The notes beneath the pieces are model-generated. The model was not told the DNA's origin. It ran no database searches and saw nothing but the letters and a program-made list of their open reading frames with translations. A stretch of DNA of 64,000 nt from assembly GCF_003248355.1 (NCBI RefSeq), contig NZ_QKWY01000001.1:248001-312000 (forward strand), in the 5' to 3' direction. Positions 17,069-26,174 of the stretch are shown in pieces (position 1 is the stretch's first letter; the number at the start of each line of letters is the position of its first letter). The stretch is from Streptomyces sp. AC1-42W (lineage in GTDB: Bacteria > Actinomycetota > Actinomycetes > Streptomycetales > Streptomycetaceae). The translations under genes were made by a program, and so were the position numbers.

Positions 17069-18895
17069 TTAGAACGCGGCCTCGTCCAGCTCCATCAGCG
17101 CGTTGTCGACGGACTCGGCGAGTGCGCGCTCGGTGCCGACACCGGGCAGGACGTTCGCGGCGAAGAACTTCGCGGCGGCGATCTTGCCCCGGTAGAAGGG
17201 GACGTCCTTCGCGGAGGCGTTCGGCAGCTTCTCGGCGGCCACGGCCGCGCCCTTGAGCAGCAGGTAGCCGACGACGACATCGCCGGAGGCCAGCAGCAGG
17301 CGGGTGGTGTTGAGGCCCACCTTGTAGATGTTCTTGACGTCCTCGCCGGTCGCGGTGAGGTCGGTGATCATCGTGCCGACGATCGCCTCCAGGTCCACCG
17401 CGGCCTTCGCGAGGTTGTCCAGCGCGCCGGACAGCTCCTCGTTGTCCTGGGCGCCCGCGAGGAACTTCTTGATCTCCTCGGAGAGCGCGTTGAGCGAGGC
17501 GCCCTGGTCGCGGACGATCTTCCGGAAGAAGAAGTCCTGGCCCTGGATCGCCGTCGTGCCCTCGTACAGGGTGTCGATCTTGGCGTCGCGGATGTACTGC
17601 TCGATCGGGTACTCCTGGAGGTACCCGGAGCCGCCGAACGTCTGGAGCGACTGCGCCAGCTGCTCGTAGGACTTCTCGGAGCCGTAGCCCTTGACGATCG
17701 GCAGGAGCAGGTCGTTGAGGCCGTGCAGCGCCTTGGCGTCCTCGCCGGCCGCCTCCTTCTCCTGGATCGCGTCCTGGACGGAGGCGGTGTAGAGGACGAG
17801 GGCGCGCATGCCCTCGGCGTACGCCTTCTGCGTCATGAGCGAGCGGCGCACGTCGGGGTGGTGCGTGATGGTGACCTTGGGCGCGGCCTTGTTCATGAAC
17901 TCGGACAGGTCGGTGCCCTGGACGCGCTCCTTGGCGTACTCCAGCGCGTTGAGGTAGCCCGTGGAGAGCGTGGCGATGGCCTTCGTGCCGACCATCATGC
18001 GGGCGAACTCGATGATGCGGAACATCTGGCGGATGCCGTCGTGCTTGTCGCCGATGAGCCAGCCCTTGGCGGGGTGGCGGTCGCCGAACGTCATCTCGCA
18101 GGTGTTGGACGCCTTGAGGCCCATCTTGTGCTCGACGTTCGTCGCGTACACGCCGTTGCGCTCGCCCAGCTCGCCGGTGGTCCAGTCGAAGTGGTACTTC
18201 GGGACCAGGAAGAGGGAGAGGCCCTTGGTGCCGGGGCCGGCACCCTCGGGGCGGGCCAGCACGTAGTGGAGGATGTTCTCCGACATGTCGTGCTCACCCG
18301 AGGTGATGAAGCGCTTCACGCCCTCGATGTGCCAGGAGCCGTCCTCCTGCTCGACGGCCTTCGTGCGGCCCGCGCCGACGTCGGAGCCGGCGTCCGGCTC
18401 GGTCAGCACCATCGTCGAGCCCCACTGCTTCTCGACGGCGATCTCGGCGATCTTCTTCTGCGCCTCGTTGCCCTCCTCGAAGAGGATGCCGGCGAACGCC
18501 GGGCCCGAGGAGTACATCCAGACGGCCGGGTTCGCGCCGAGCAGCAGCTCCGCGTAGCCCCAGATCAGGGAGCGGGGCGAGGTGGTGCCGCCGATCTCCT
18601 CGGGCAGGCCCAGACGCCAGTACTCGGAGTCCATGAACGCCTGGTACGACTTCTTGAAGGTGTCGGGGACCGGCGCGGTGTTGGTCTCCGGGTCGAAGAC
18701 CGGCGGGTTGCGGTCGGCGTCGGCGTAGGAGTCGGCGAGCTCGTTCTCGGCGAGACGGGCGATCTCTTCAAGGATGCTCTTCGCCGTCTCGACGTCCATC
18801 TCCGCGAACGGTCCGGTGCCGTACAGCTTGTCCCGCCCGAGCACCTCGAAGAGGTTGAACTCGATGTCGCGGAGATTCGACTTGTAGTGCCCCAT
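17069..18895 (-). CDS. FadE5-like acyl-CoA dehydrogenase
   Basis: A 608-residue flavoenzyme that introduces the alpha-beta double bond in fatty acyl-CoA during beta-oxidation, using FAD and an electron-transfer flavoprotein. From memory it aligns with mycobacterial FadE5 nearly end to end: [14 protein letters not shown] start, [45 protein letters not shown] and the final [11 protein letters not shown]. The catalytic base is E445 in YEGTTAIQ. The extra C-terminal helical domain (~460-608) is typical of this large ACAD branch, which takes a broad chain-length range. It is monocistronic, with its own promoter region and terminator. Confidence 0.93.
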   Translation of the reverse strand: MGHYKSNLRDIEFNLFEVLGRDKLYGTGPFAEMDVETAKSILEEIARLAENELADSYADADRNPPVFDPETNTAPVPDTFKKSYQAFMDSEYWRLGLPEEIGGTTSPRSLIWGYAELLLGANPAVWMYSSGPAFAGILFEEGNEAQKKIAEIAVEKQWGSTMVLTEPDAGSDVGAGRTKAVEQEDGSWHIEGVKRFITSGEHDMSENILHYVLARPEGAGPGTKGLSLFLVPKYHFDWTTGELGERNGVYATNVEHKMGLKASNTCEMTFGDRHPAKGWLIGDKHDGIRQMFRIIEFARMMVGTKAIATLSTGYLNALEYAKERVQGTDLSEFMNKAAPKVTITHHPDVRRSLMTQKAYAEGMRALVLYTASVQDAIQEKEAAGEDAKALHGLNDLLLPIVKGYGSEKSYEQLAQSLQTFGGSGYLQEYPIEQYIRDAKIDTLYEGTTAIQGQDFFFRKIVRDQGASLNALSEEIKKFLAGAQDNEELSGALDNLAKAAVDLEAIVGTMITDLTATGEDVKNIYKVGLNTTRLLLASGDVVVGYLLLKGAAVAAEKLPNASAKDVPFYRGKIAAAKFFAANVLPGVGTERALAESVDNALMELDEAAF

Positions 18896-18980
18896 GGGAA
18901 GGCTCCGTAATCAATAGCAGTGGCGCGCAGCGCCCCGTGGAGGGGTGGCCCGGACGTATCAGCTGACCTCTACGATGATG

Positions 18981-18994
18981 CTACCCGTCAGTAA
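18981..18994 (-). promoter_or_regulatory. Candidate TetR-type operator upstream of the FadE5-like gene
   Basis: On the minus strand this reads TTACTGACGGGTAG, an imperfect dyad of the TTAC(T)...GTAA kind used by many TetR regulators of fatty-acid genes. It is 86 bp upstream of the dehydrogenase start in a distinctly AT-richer 148-bp divergent gap. Binding is inference. Confidence 0.4.
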
Positions 18995-19043
18995 TAAGAC
19001 GCAACCCCTCAAGCCCTACATGTGGCCGATTACTCTTTGTCCC

Positions 19044-19496
19044 ATGTACGGCTACGACCAGAACCAGGGCGCGCAGCAGCCTATGCAGCAGCCGATGGGG
19101 GGCGGCTACGGCGAGCAGCCGCTGTACCCGGAGCCCTCGCCGCCCTCGCTGGGCGACGCGGTACGGGCCTTCACGACCGGCTCGCTGTCCGCCGAGGACT
19201 TCCAGCAGATCTTCGCGACGTCGAAGGTGTACTGCCCGCGCGGCGACAACCCCGGTTTCCTGGCGCTGCACAACACCCAGCAGCCCGTGATCCCGATGTT
19301 CACCACGCTCAAGGAGCTGCGGCTGTACGCGGGCAAGGAGTCCAAGTACTTCGTGATCACCGGCGCCGAGGTGATCGACCTGCTGCCCACCGGCTACGGC
19401 TTCGTCCTGGACATGGAGGGCGAGCACCGGATCGTGTTCGACGCGAAGGCCGTCGAGCAGATGGTCGACTTCGCGATGCGCCGCATGTACGGCTGA
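19044..19496 (+). CDS. SseB-domain protein
   Basis: A 150-residue protein. The first ~35 residues are Gln/Gly/Pro-rich and disordered (DQNQGAQQPMQQPMGGGYG). The rest has SseB N-terminal domain features (VYCPRGDNPGFLAL, VIPMFTTLKELRLYAGKES, ITGAEVIDLLPTGYGFVLDM). SseB-like domains in actinomycetes occur alone or in type VII/ESX-linked proteins; the role is unclear. The ATG at 19044 lies in the divergent gap shared with the acyl-CoA dehydrogenase. The stop codon falls inside a 20-bp tandem duplication, so an identical MYG-stop sequence follows immediately. Confidence 0.75.
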   Translation: MYGYDQNQGAQQPMQQPMGGGYGEQPLYPEPSPPSLGDAVRAFTTGSLSAEDFQQIFATSKVYCPRGDNPGFLALHNTQQPVIPMFTTLKELRLYAGKESKYFVITGAEVIDLLPTGYGFVLDMEGEHRIVFDAKAVEQMVDFAMRRMYG

Positions 19497-19516
19497 TGTG
19501 CCGCATGTACGGCTGA
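19481..19516 (+). repeat. Duplicated stop-codon segment
   Basis: CCGCATGTACGGCTGA occurs at 19481-19496 and again at 19501-19516, a 20-bp-period duplication that includes the last codons and stop of the SseB-like gene. The duplicate is untranslated. Confidence 0.85.
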
Positions 19517-19570
19517 CGCGCCCCTCCGCGGCTGATCCGCCCGGGGCCGACAGCTTCCCGAAGACCTTTC

Positions 19571-19606
19571 GAAGGGGTCCGTACCACCGCCGGTACGGGC
19601 CCCTTC
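19571..19606 (+). terminator. Hairpin terminator of the SseB-like gene
   Basis: GAAGGGGTCCGTACC pairs with GGTACGGGCCCCTTC through one T-G wobble, around an ACCGCC loop, about 75 bp after the stop. Confidence 0.8.
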
Positions 19607-19641
19607 GGGCTGTCCGGGGCCGTGCGGGAATGGGCGACGCC

Positions 19642-19674
19642 TTGCAGGATGTTCACCATTCAACTAAATTGAAC
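19642..19674 (+). promoter_or_regulatory. Pirin promoter with operator over the -10 box
   Basis: TTGCAG (19642-19647) and TAAATT (19665-19670) are separated by exactly 17 bp, a good sigma-70-type promoter. The dyad TTCAACTAAATTGAA (TTCAA-5-TTGAA, 19659-19673) covers the -10 box, where a MarR- or LysR-type repressor would block RNA polymerase. The pirin ATG is 33 bp beyond the -10 box, with GGAGG eight bases before it. Confidence 0.65.
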
Positions 19675-19702
19675 GCAGAACACTCCCCTGGAGGTGGCTC
19701 AG

Positions 19703-20659
19703 ATGCCCGCAGTGACCGTCGAGAACCCGCTGACCCTGCCCAAGGTGGTCGCTTCCGGCGACGCCGCGGCCCGTCCCGTACTCGCCGTGACCACGGCGCC
19801 GAGCGGCTTCGAGGGCGAGGGCTTCCCGGTCCGCCGCGCCTTCGCGGGGATCAACTACAAGTACCTCGACCCGTTCATCATGATGGACCAGATGGGTGAG
19901 GTGGAGTACGCGGCCGGTGAGCCGAAGGGCACCCCCTGGCACCCGCACCGCGGCTTCGAGACCGTGACGTACCTGATCGACGGCACCTTCGTGCACCGCG
20001 ACTCCAACGGCGGCGGCGGCACCATCCAGAACGGCGACACGCAGTGGATGACCGCCGGCAGCGGGCTGCTCCACATCGAGGCGCCGCCGGAGTCCCTGGT
20101 CATGTCGGGCGGCCTCTTCCACGGCCTCCAGCTGTGGGTGAACCTGCCCAAGGCCGACAAGATGATGGCCCCGCGCTACCAGGACATCCGCGGCGGCCAG
20201 GTGCAGCTCCTCGCCTCCCCGGACGGCGGCGCGCTGCTCCGGGTCATCGCCGGTGAGCTGGACGGCCACGAGGGCCCCGGCATCACGCACACCCCGATCA
20301 CGATGATCCACGCCACCGTGCGCCCCGGCGCCGAGGTGACCCTGCCCTGGCGCGAGGACTTCAACGGCCTCGCGTACGTGCTCGCCGGGCGCGGCTCCGT
20401 CGGCGCGGAGCGCCGGCCGGTCCACATGGGCCAGACCGCCGTCTTCGGCACCGGCTCCTCGCTGACCGTGCGCGCGGACGAGAAGCAGGACGGGAACACC
20501 CCGGACCTGGAGGTCGTGCTCCTCGGCGGCCGTCCCATCCGCGAGCCGATGGCGCACTACGGGCCGTTCGTGATGAACAGCCAGGCCGAACTCAAGCAGG
20601 CCTTCGAGGACTTCCAGGCCGGCCGCCTCGGCACCGTGCCCGCCGTCCACGGCATGTGA
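19703..20659 (+). CDS. Pirin family protein
   Basis: A 318-residue bicupin iron protein. The N-terminal cupin has the metal ligands H80 and H82 (WHPHRGFETVTYL), H124 and E126 (LLHIEAPPE), matching the His-His-His-Glu set of pirins. The C-terminal cupin (PWREDFNGLAYVLAGRGSVG) and the GGRPIREPMAHYGPFVMN motif complete the fold. Pirins act as quercetin dioxygenases or as redox sensors interacting with other proteins; in Streptomyces ambofaciens a pirin affects acyl-CoA dehydrogenase activity. A FadE5-like dehydrogenase lies about 0.8 kb away, which makes that link worth noting. GGAGG fixes the ATG start over the GTG nine bases upstream. Confidence 0.92.
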   Translation: MPAVTVENPLTLPKVVASGDAAARPVLAVTTAPSGFEGEGFPVRRAFAGINYKYLDPFIMMDQMGEVEYAAGEPKGTPWHPHRGFETVTYLIDGTFVHRDSNGGGGTIQNGDTQWMTAGSGLLHIEAPPESLVMSGGLFHGLQLWVNLPKADKMMAPRYQDIRGGQVQLLASPDGGALLRVIAGELDGHEGPGITHTPITMIHATVRPGAEVTLPWREDFNGLAYVLAGRGSVGAERRPVHMGQTAVFGTGSSLTVRADEKQDGNTPDLEVVLLGGRPIREPMAHYGPFVMNSQAELKQAFEDFQAGRLGTVPAVHGM

Positions 20660-20791
20660 GCCGCGGCCGGGCCCGCGCCGCCGCCGTGCGGCCGGAGCCC
20701 GGCCCTCCCTCCCCCGCCGCCGTATGACACCCCGTCACTCGTACGGCGGCGCGGGCGGGACACCGCCGGTGAGGCGTGATCGGCTGGCAGC

Positions 20792-21859
20792 GTGCAGACC
20801 CACGAGCCCCTCCTGCCGGACGGCGCCCGGCGGACCGCCGCCTGGTGCGGCGTCGTCCTGCTGGTCACCGGCGTCGCCGCCGTCGCCGTCTGGCTGTGCG
20901 TCGTCTTCAAGACCGCCGTCACCCCGGTGCTGCTCGCCCTGCTCGGTACGGCCCTGCTCGGTCCCGTCCACCGCCGGATGACCGCCCACGGCGTCAACCG
21001 CTCGGTGGCCGCCGGGATCACCTGCGCGCTGCTGCTGGCCGTGGTCGGCGGCGCCGGCTACATCGTGGTCTCCGCGCTCGTCGAGACCGGCGACCAGATC
21101 GTGGCCTCGCTGAAGGACGCCGGGCAGTGGGTCACCGACCACGTCCGGGTCGCGGGCGACCTGAGCGTGGACGACCTGGAGGCCAACGGCCGCAAACTGG
21201 TCGAGAAGTTCGGCGCGAGCGCGGCGGGCGGCCTCCTCACCGGAATCAGCTTCGTCGGCTCGCTCGTCGCCACCAGCGTCCTCGCGCTGCTGCTGACCTT
21301 CTTCTTCCTGCGCGACTCCGACCGCGCGGCGCGCCTCGCCCACTCCATCGCCCCGCGCGGCACCGGGGACATGGTCGAGGCGATGGGCCGGCGGGCCTTC
21401 GAGGCCGTCGAGGGTTTCATGCGCGGGACGACGCTCATCGCGCTGATCGACGCCGGCTGCATCACGATCGGGCTGCTGATCCTGCGGGTGCCCGGCGCGG
21501 TGGGGCTCGGCGCGCTGGTGCTCGTCGGCGCCTACATCCCGTACCTCGGCGCGTTCATCTCCGGGGCGGTCGCGGTGCTGGTGGCCCTCGCGGACCGGGG
21601 CTTCGTGATCGCGCTCTGGGTGCTCGGTGTCGTCCTCGCCGTGCAGGTGCTGGAGGGCCACATCCTCCAGCCGATGATCCAGAGCCGCACGGTCCAGATG
21701 CACCCCGCCATGATCCTCATCGCCCTGACGGCCGGTGCGAGCGTGGCGGGCATCCTCGGCATGCTGCTCGCGGTCCCGCTGTGCGCGGCGGCCTTCGGCA
21801 TCATCGGCGAACTGCGCAGTGCGGGGGCCGTGCCGGAGGCTCCGGGGGACGGCGACTGA
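20792..21859 (+). CDS. AI-2E family transporter (UPF0118-type membrane protein)
   Basis: A 355-residue polytopic membrane protein with about eight transmembrane segments and the family layout: two N-terminal helices (WCGVVLLVTGVAAVAVWLCV, AVTPVLLALLGTALLGPV), a large soluble loop at ~95-145, then the conserved C-terminal half with FVGAYIPYLGAFISGAVAVL and QVLEGHILQPMIQSR. Family members include AI-2 exporters and Na+(Li+)/H+ antiporters, so the substrate is open. The start is GTG with only a weak ribosome site. It ends six bases before the convergent phosphatase gene, so the two 3' ends nearly touch and no terminator is visible between them. Confidence 0.88.
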   Translation: MQTHEPLLPDGARRTAAWCGVVLLVTGVAAVAVWLCVVFKTAVTPVLLALLGTALLGPVHRRMTAHGVNRSVAAGITCALLLAVVGGAGYIVVSALVETGDQIVASLKDAGQWVTDHVRVAGDLSVDDLEANGRKLVEKFGASAAGGLLTGISFVGSLVATSVLALLLTFFFLRDSDRAARLAHSIAPRGTGDMVEAMGRRAFEAVEGFMRGTTLIALIDAGCITIGLLILRVPGAVGLGALVLVGAYIPYLGAFISGAVAVLVALADRGFVIALWVLGVVLAVQVLEGHILQPMIQSRTVQMHPAMILIALTAGASVAGILGMLLAVPLCAAAFGIIGELRSAGAVPEAPGDGD

Positions 21860-21865
21860 CGGGGG

Positions 21866-24007
21866 TCAGATGCCTTCCGGCTCCTCGAAGGCGTCCAGGT
21901 CGGGCACGGCCGGTTCCGGCTGCCGGTCCTCGTGCAGCTCGAACCAGATCGACTTGCCCGCGCCCTGCGGATCGACGCCCCACTTGTGCGCCAGCATCTC
22001 CATCAGGACCAGGCCCCGCCCGCTGGACGCCAGCTCGCCCGGCCGCCGCTTGTGCGGCAGTTCGTCGCTGCCGTCGGCCACGTCCACCCGCAGGCACCGC
22101 TCACCGGGCGGCCCGGTCGCCTGGGCGACCATCAGCGCGTCGCCGTCCGTGTGGACCAGCACATTGGTGGCCACCTCGGAGAGCAGCAGCACCGCCGCGT
22201 CCACCTGGTCGGGGTCGGCCCAGTCGTGCAACAGCTCCCGCAGCAGCCGACGGGCCGCCGAGATCCGCTCCGGCTCGGCCTGCGCGATGGTGAGCGCGGT
22301 CCGCCGGGACACGGACGGGGGCGTGACGGAGGCGTCGCGGCGCAGCAGCAGGACCGCCACGTCGTCCTCGCGCCGATCGGCGAGCGGCCCCGTCGTGTGG
22401 TGCGAACCCGGCCCGTGCACGGCCTGCACCAGCGCGTCCGCCAGCTTCTCCAGGTCGCCGGTGTGCCGTTCCAGGATCGGCCGCAGCCGCACCCAGCCGG
22501 TGGCGAGGTCATGGCCGCCGGTCTCGATCAGCCCGTCCGTGCACAGCATGATCGTCTCCCCGGCCTCCAGCACGATCCGGGTCGTCGGGTAGTCCGCGTC
22601 CGCCTCGACGCCCAGCGGCAGCCCGCCCTCGGTCTGCCGGATCACCGCGGTGCCGTCCGCCGTCATCATCACGGGGTCCGGATGGCCGGCCCGCGCGATC
22701 TCCAGCGTGCCGGTCTCCGGGTCGGCCTCCGCGTACAGGCAGGTCGCGAACCGGGCCGCCGCGCCCTCGTCGCCGTCGCCCGGGTCGGTGAGGCCGGACA
22801 GGAAGCGCGAGGCGCGGGCGAGCACCGCGTCCGGGCGGTGCCCCTCGGAGGCGTACGCGCGCAGCGCGATCCGGAGCTGGCCCATCAGCCCGGCCGCCCG
22901 TACGTCGTGCCCCTGGACGTCGCCGATGACGAGGGCGATGCGGCCGCTGGGCAGCGGGATCAGGTCGTACCAGTCGCCGCCGATCTGGAGGCCGCCACCG
23001 GTCGGCACATAGCGTGCCGCCACGGTCATCCCCGGGATGTCGGGGCCCAGCGAGGGCATCATCGTGCGCTGGAGGCCCGCCGACAGCTCCCGCTCGCTGT
23101 CGGCCGCGCCCGCCCTGGCCAGCGCCTGCGCGAGCATCCGGGCCACGGTCGTCAGCACCGACCGCTCGTCCGGCGAGAACGACACCGGGTGCCGGAACCC
23201 GGCCATCCAGGCGCCCATCGTGCGCCCGGACACGATCAGCGGCAGAAAGGCCCAGGAGCGGCGCCCGAACCGCCGGGCGAGCGGCCAGGTGGCGGGGTAG
23301 CGGTCGCGGTAGTCGTCCGGGGTGGCCAGATAGATCGCCCGGCCCGTCCGGACGACCTCGGTGGCCGGGTAGTCCGTGTCCAGCGGCATGTCCGTGAACG
23401 GGCCCTCGGTGCCCACGCTGTGCCCGTGCTGGCCGACGATGGTCAGCCGCTCGCCCTCGACGCCGAAGACCGCGAGGCCGTCCGGCGAGAAGCCGGGCAT
23501 GGACAGCGAGTAGGCGACCCGCAGCACCTCCGTGGTGGACCCGGCCTCCGCCAGGGCCCGCCCGGCGTCCAGCAGGAACGCCTCGCGGGAACGCCGCCAG
23601 TCGCCGGTGATCGCCGTGTGCGTGCCCGCTGTGCCGGGCTCGGGCTCGGTGACCTCCTGGAGCGTGCCGATGAGGACGTAGCCCCGGCCGGTCCCGGCCC
23701 GGGCGGCCTTGGGGACGGGCTTGGAGCGGCTGCGCACGGTACGCAGGACATGGCCGCTGCCGTCCACGATCCGCAGCCGGGCCTCGGCGAGGGTGCTCTC
23801 GGCCGCGGCGAGGCTGATCAGCCCGGCGATCTCGTTCCAGTCGACGGGGTGGAAACGGGCGCGGACCTCCGAGTCACGGAAGACACCGGACCTCGGGGGC
23901 AGCTCCAGCAGACGGGCGGCCTCCGCGTCGAGCGTGACCGTCCCGGCTCCGTTGTCCCAGCGCCACAGCCCGGTTCCGGTCGCGGCCAGCACATCCTCGG
24001 TGCGCAT
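21866..24007 (-). CDS. PAS-GAF-SpoIIE phosphatase with RsbW-like ATPase domain
   Basis: A 713-residue sensory protein. Residues 1-120 are a PAS-like domain (TGTGLWRWD, ARFHPVDWNEI); ~145-300 a GAF domain; ~320-545 a SpoIIE/PP2C phosphatase (IGGDWYDLIPLPSGRIALVI, GDVQGHDVRAA, CTDGLIETGG, REDDVAVL); ~560-695 a HATPase_c domain with an N-box (LLSEVATNVLVHT) and GRGLVLMEM, like anti-sigma kinases of the RsbW type. Such proteins control anti-sigma/anti-anti-sigma partners by dephosphorylation. No STAS antagonist is encoded nearby. It is a single gene divergent from aspS (151 bp). Confidence 0.92.
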   Translation of the reverse strand: MRTEDVLAATGTGLWRWDNGAGTVTLDAEAARLLELPPRSGVFRDSEVRARFHPVDWNEIAGLISLAAAESTLAEARLRIVDGSGHVLRTVRSRSKPVPKAARAGTGRGYVLIGTLQEVTEPEPGTAGTHTAITGDWRRSREAFLLDAGRALAEAGSTTEVLRVAYSLSMPGFSPDGLAVFGVEGERLTIVGQHGHSVGTEGPFTDMPLDTDYPATEVVRTGRAIYLATPDDYRDRYPATWPLARRFGRRSWAFLPLIVSGRTMGAWMAGFRHPVSFSPDERSVLTTVARMLAQALARAGAADSERELSAGLQRTMMPSLGPDIPGMTVAARYVPTGGGLQIGGDWYDLIPLPSGRIALVIGDVQGHDVRAAGLMGQLRIALRAYASEGHRPDAVLARASRFLSGLTDPGDGDEGAAARFATCLYAEADPETGTLEIARAGHPDPVMMTADGTAVIRQTEGGLPLGVEADADYPTTRIVLEAGETIMLCTDGLIETGGHDLATGWVRLRPILERHTGDLEKLADALVQAVHGPGSHHTTGPLADRREDDVAVLLLRRDASVTPPSVSRRTALTIAQAEPERISAARRLLRELLHDWADPDQVDAAVLLLSEVATNVLVHTDGDALMVAQATGPPGERCLRVDVADGSDELPHKRRPGELASSGRGLVLMEMLAHKWGVDPQGAGKSIWFELHEDRQPEPAVPDLDAFEEPEGI

Positions 24008-24158
24008 TGCCCCACTTTAAACCGGCATGGGGGTGAAGGGCAGTGGTGTGGATCTGCGGACGATCCCGACGCGGACAATGACAATGAAACGCTTCGGTCG
24101 CGGGCGGTAGCCTGGGAGGGCTGAATTCTCCCCAACCGCGAAGACTGGATGAACGACG

Positions 24159-25940
24159 ATGCATCGGTACAGGTCCCACACCTGCGGCGAGCTCCGCGCC
24201 TCTGACGTCGGCACCGACGTCCGGCTGAGCGGCTGGCTGCACAATCGCCGAGACCTGGGCGGCATCCTCTTCATCGATCTCCGCGACCACTACGGCCTGG
24301 TGCAGCTCGTCGCCCGCCCCGGTACGCCGGGCAACGAGGCGCTGGCGAAGCTCACCAAGGAGACCGTCGTCCGCATCGACGGCAAGGTCTCCGCGCGCGG
24401 CGAGGAGAACGTCAACCCCGAGCTGCCGACCGGCGAGATCGAGATCGAGGTCTCCGAGGTCGAGGTGCTGGGCGAGGCCGGTCCACTGCCCTTCACGATC
24501 AACGCCGAGGACGGCGTGAACGAGGAGCGGCGCCTGGAGTACCGCTTCCTGGACCTGCGCCGCGAGCGCATGCACCGCAACATCATGCTGCGCTCCGCCG
24601 TCATCGCCTCGATCCGCTCCAAGATGGTGGCCCTCGGCTTCAACGAGATGGCGACGCCGATCCTCACCGCGACCTCGCCCGAGGGCGCCCGCGACTTCGT
24701 CGTCCCGTCCCGGCTGAACCCCGGCAAGTTCTACGCGCTGCCGCAGGCCCCGCAGCAGTTCAAGCAGCTGCTGATGATCTCGGGCTTCGACCGCTACTTC
24801 CAGATCGCGCCCTGCTTCCGCGACGAGGACGCCCGCGCCGACCGTTCGCCCGGCGAGTTCTACCAGCTCGACGTCGAGATGTCCTTCGTCGAGCAGGAGG
24901 ACGTCTTCCAGCCGATCGAGAAGCTCATGACCGAGCTGTTCGAGGAGTTCGGCAACGGCCGCCACGTCACCTCGCCGTTCCCGCGCATCCCGTTCCGCGA
25001 GTCGATGCTCAAGTACGGCAACGACAAGCCCGACCTGCGCGCCAAGCTGGAGCTGGTCGACATCTCCGACGTCTTCGCGGACTCGGAGTTCAAGGCGTTC
25101 GCCGGCAAGCACGTCCGCGCCCTCCCGGTGCCGGACACGGCGGGCCAGTCCCGCAAGTTCTTCGACGGCCTCGGCGAGTACGCCGTGGAGCACGGCGCCA
25201 GGGGCCTGGCCTGGGTCCGCGTCGGTGAGGACGGCGCACTGGCCGGCCCGATCGCCAAGTTCCTCACCGAGACCGACGTCAAGACGCTCACCGAGCGCCT
25301 GTCGCTGGTCCCCGGCCACGCCGTCTTCTTCGGCGCCGGTGAGTTCGACGAGGTCTCCAAGATCATGTCCGCCGTCCGCGTCGAGGCCGCCAAGCGCGCC
25401 GGCCACTTCGAGGAGGGCGTCTTCCGGTTCTGCTGGGTCGTGGACTTCCCGATGTACGAGAAGGACGAGGAGACCGGCCGGATCGACTTCTCGCACAACC
25501 CCTTCTCGATGCCCCAGGGTGGCCTGAAGGACCTGGAGGAGAAGGACCCGCTGGACATCCTCGCCTGGCAGTACGACATCGTCTGCAACGGCATCGAGCT
25601 GTCCTCCGGCGCCATCCGGAACCACGAGCCCGAGCTGATGATCAAGGCGTTCGAGATCGCCGGCTACGACCGCGAGACCGTGGAGCGCGAGTTCGCGGGC
25701 ATGCTCAAGGCGTTCCGCCTGGGCGCCCCGCCGCACGGCGGCATCGCGCCGGGTGTCGACCGCATCGTGATGCTGCTGGCCGACGAGCCGAACATCCGCG
25801 AGACCATCGCCTTCCCGCTGAACGGCAACGCCCAGGACCTGATGATGGGCGCGCCCACCGTCCTGGAGGAGACCCGGCTGCGCGAGCTGAACATTCAGCT
25901 CCGCAAGCAGGCCGCTCCCGCGAAGGACGCCCAGAAGTAG
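24159..25940 (+). CDS. aspS: Aspartyl-tRNA synthetase
   Basis: A 593-residue class IIb enzyme that charges tRNA-Asp. An N-terminal OB-fold anticodon domain ([20 protein letters not shown]) is followed by motif 2 [10 protein letters not shown], the bacterial GAD insertion (~300-420, [20 protein letters not shown]) and motif 3 [14 protein letters not shown]. The length is standard for bacterial AspRS. The anticodon domain has RRDLG, as in discriminating E. coli AspRS, rather than the RRDHG seen in many non-discriminating enzymes. The ATG lacks a strong ribosome site. It ends at a parS-plus-terminator segment. Confidence 0.97.
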   Translation: MHRYRSHTCGELRASDVGTDVRLSGWLHNRRDLGGILFIDLRDHYGLVQLVARPGTPGNEALAKLTKETVVRIDGKVSARGEENVNPELPTGEIEIEVSEVEVLGEAGPLPFTINAEDGVNEERRLEYRFLDLRRERMHRNIMLRSAVIASIRSKMVALGFNEMATPILTATSPEGARDFVVPSRLNPGKFYALPQAPQQFKQLLMISGFDRYFQIAPCFRDEDARADRSPGEFYQLDVEMSFVEQEDVFQPIEKLMTELFEEFGNGRHVTSPFPRIPFRESMLKYGNDKPDLRAKLELVDISDVFADSEFKAFAGKHVRALPVPDTAGQSRKFFDGLGEYAVEHGARGLAWVRVGEDGALAGPIAKFLTETDVKTLTERLSLVPGHAVFFGAGEFDEVSKIMSAVRVEAAKRAGHFEEGVFRFCWVVDFPMYEKDEETGRIDFSHNPFSMPQGGLKDLEEKDPLDILAWQYDIVCNGIELSSGAIRNHEPELMIKAFEIAGYDRETVEREFAGMLKAFRLGAPPHGGIAPGVDRIVMLLADEPNIRETIAFPLNGNAQDLMMGAPTVLEETRLRELNIQLRKQAAPAKDAQK

Positions 25941-25980
25941 CAGCACCCGGAATCAACCGCGCCACCTCCCGCAGTACGCG

Positions 25981-25994
25981 GTTTCACGTGAAAC
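25981..25994. other. parS: parS site 2 (ParB binding)
   Basis: GTTTCACGTGAAAC, identical to the site at 9831, 40 bp after the aspS stop. Its last three bases are also the start of the following terminator stem. Confidence 0.9.
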
Positions 25995-26025
25995 AGCCCC
26001 CGGCCGCCAGTGGCCGGGGGCTGTT
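25992..26025 (+). terminator. aspS terminator
   Basis: A perfect 14-bp stem (AACAGCCCCCGGCC / GGCCGGGGGCTGTT) with a GCCAGT loop, ending in TT. Confidence 0.85.
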
Positions 26026-26174
26026 CGCGTGACGGGCCGCGATCGGTTCCGAATAAGCACACGAATCACCTGAACAGCTACATCCGGATGGACCGCTCCC
26101 CGGATTGGGCGGCTGCGCGGGCGGCAATGACTGGGTGGGCCGACACCGGAGCACCGACCGCTGAGGAGCCCGCC

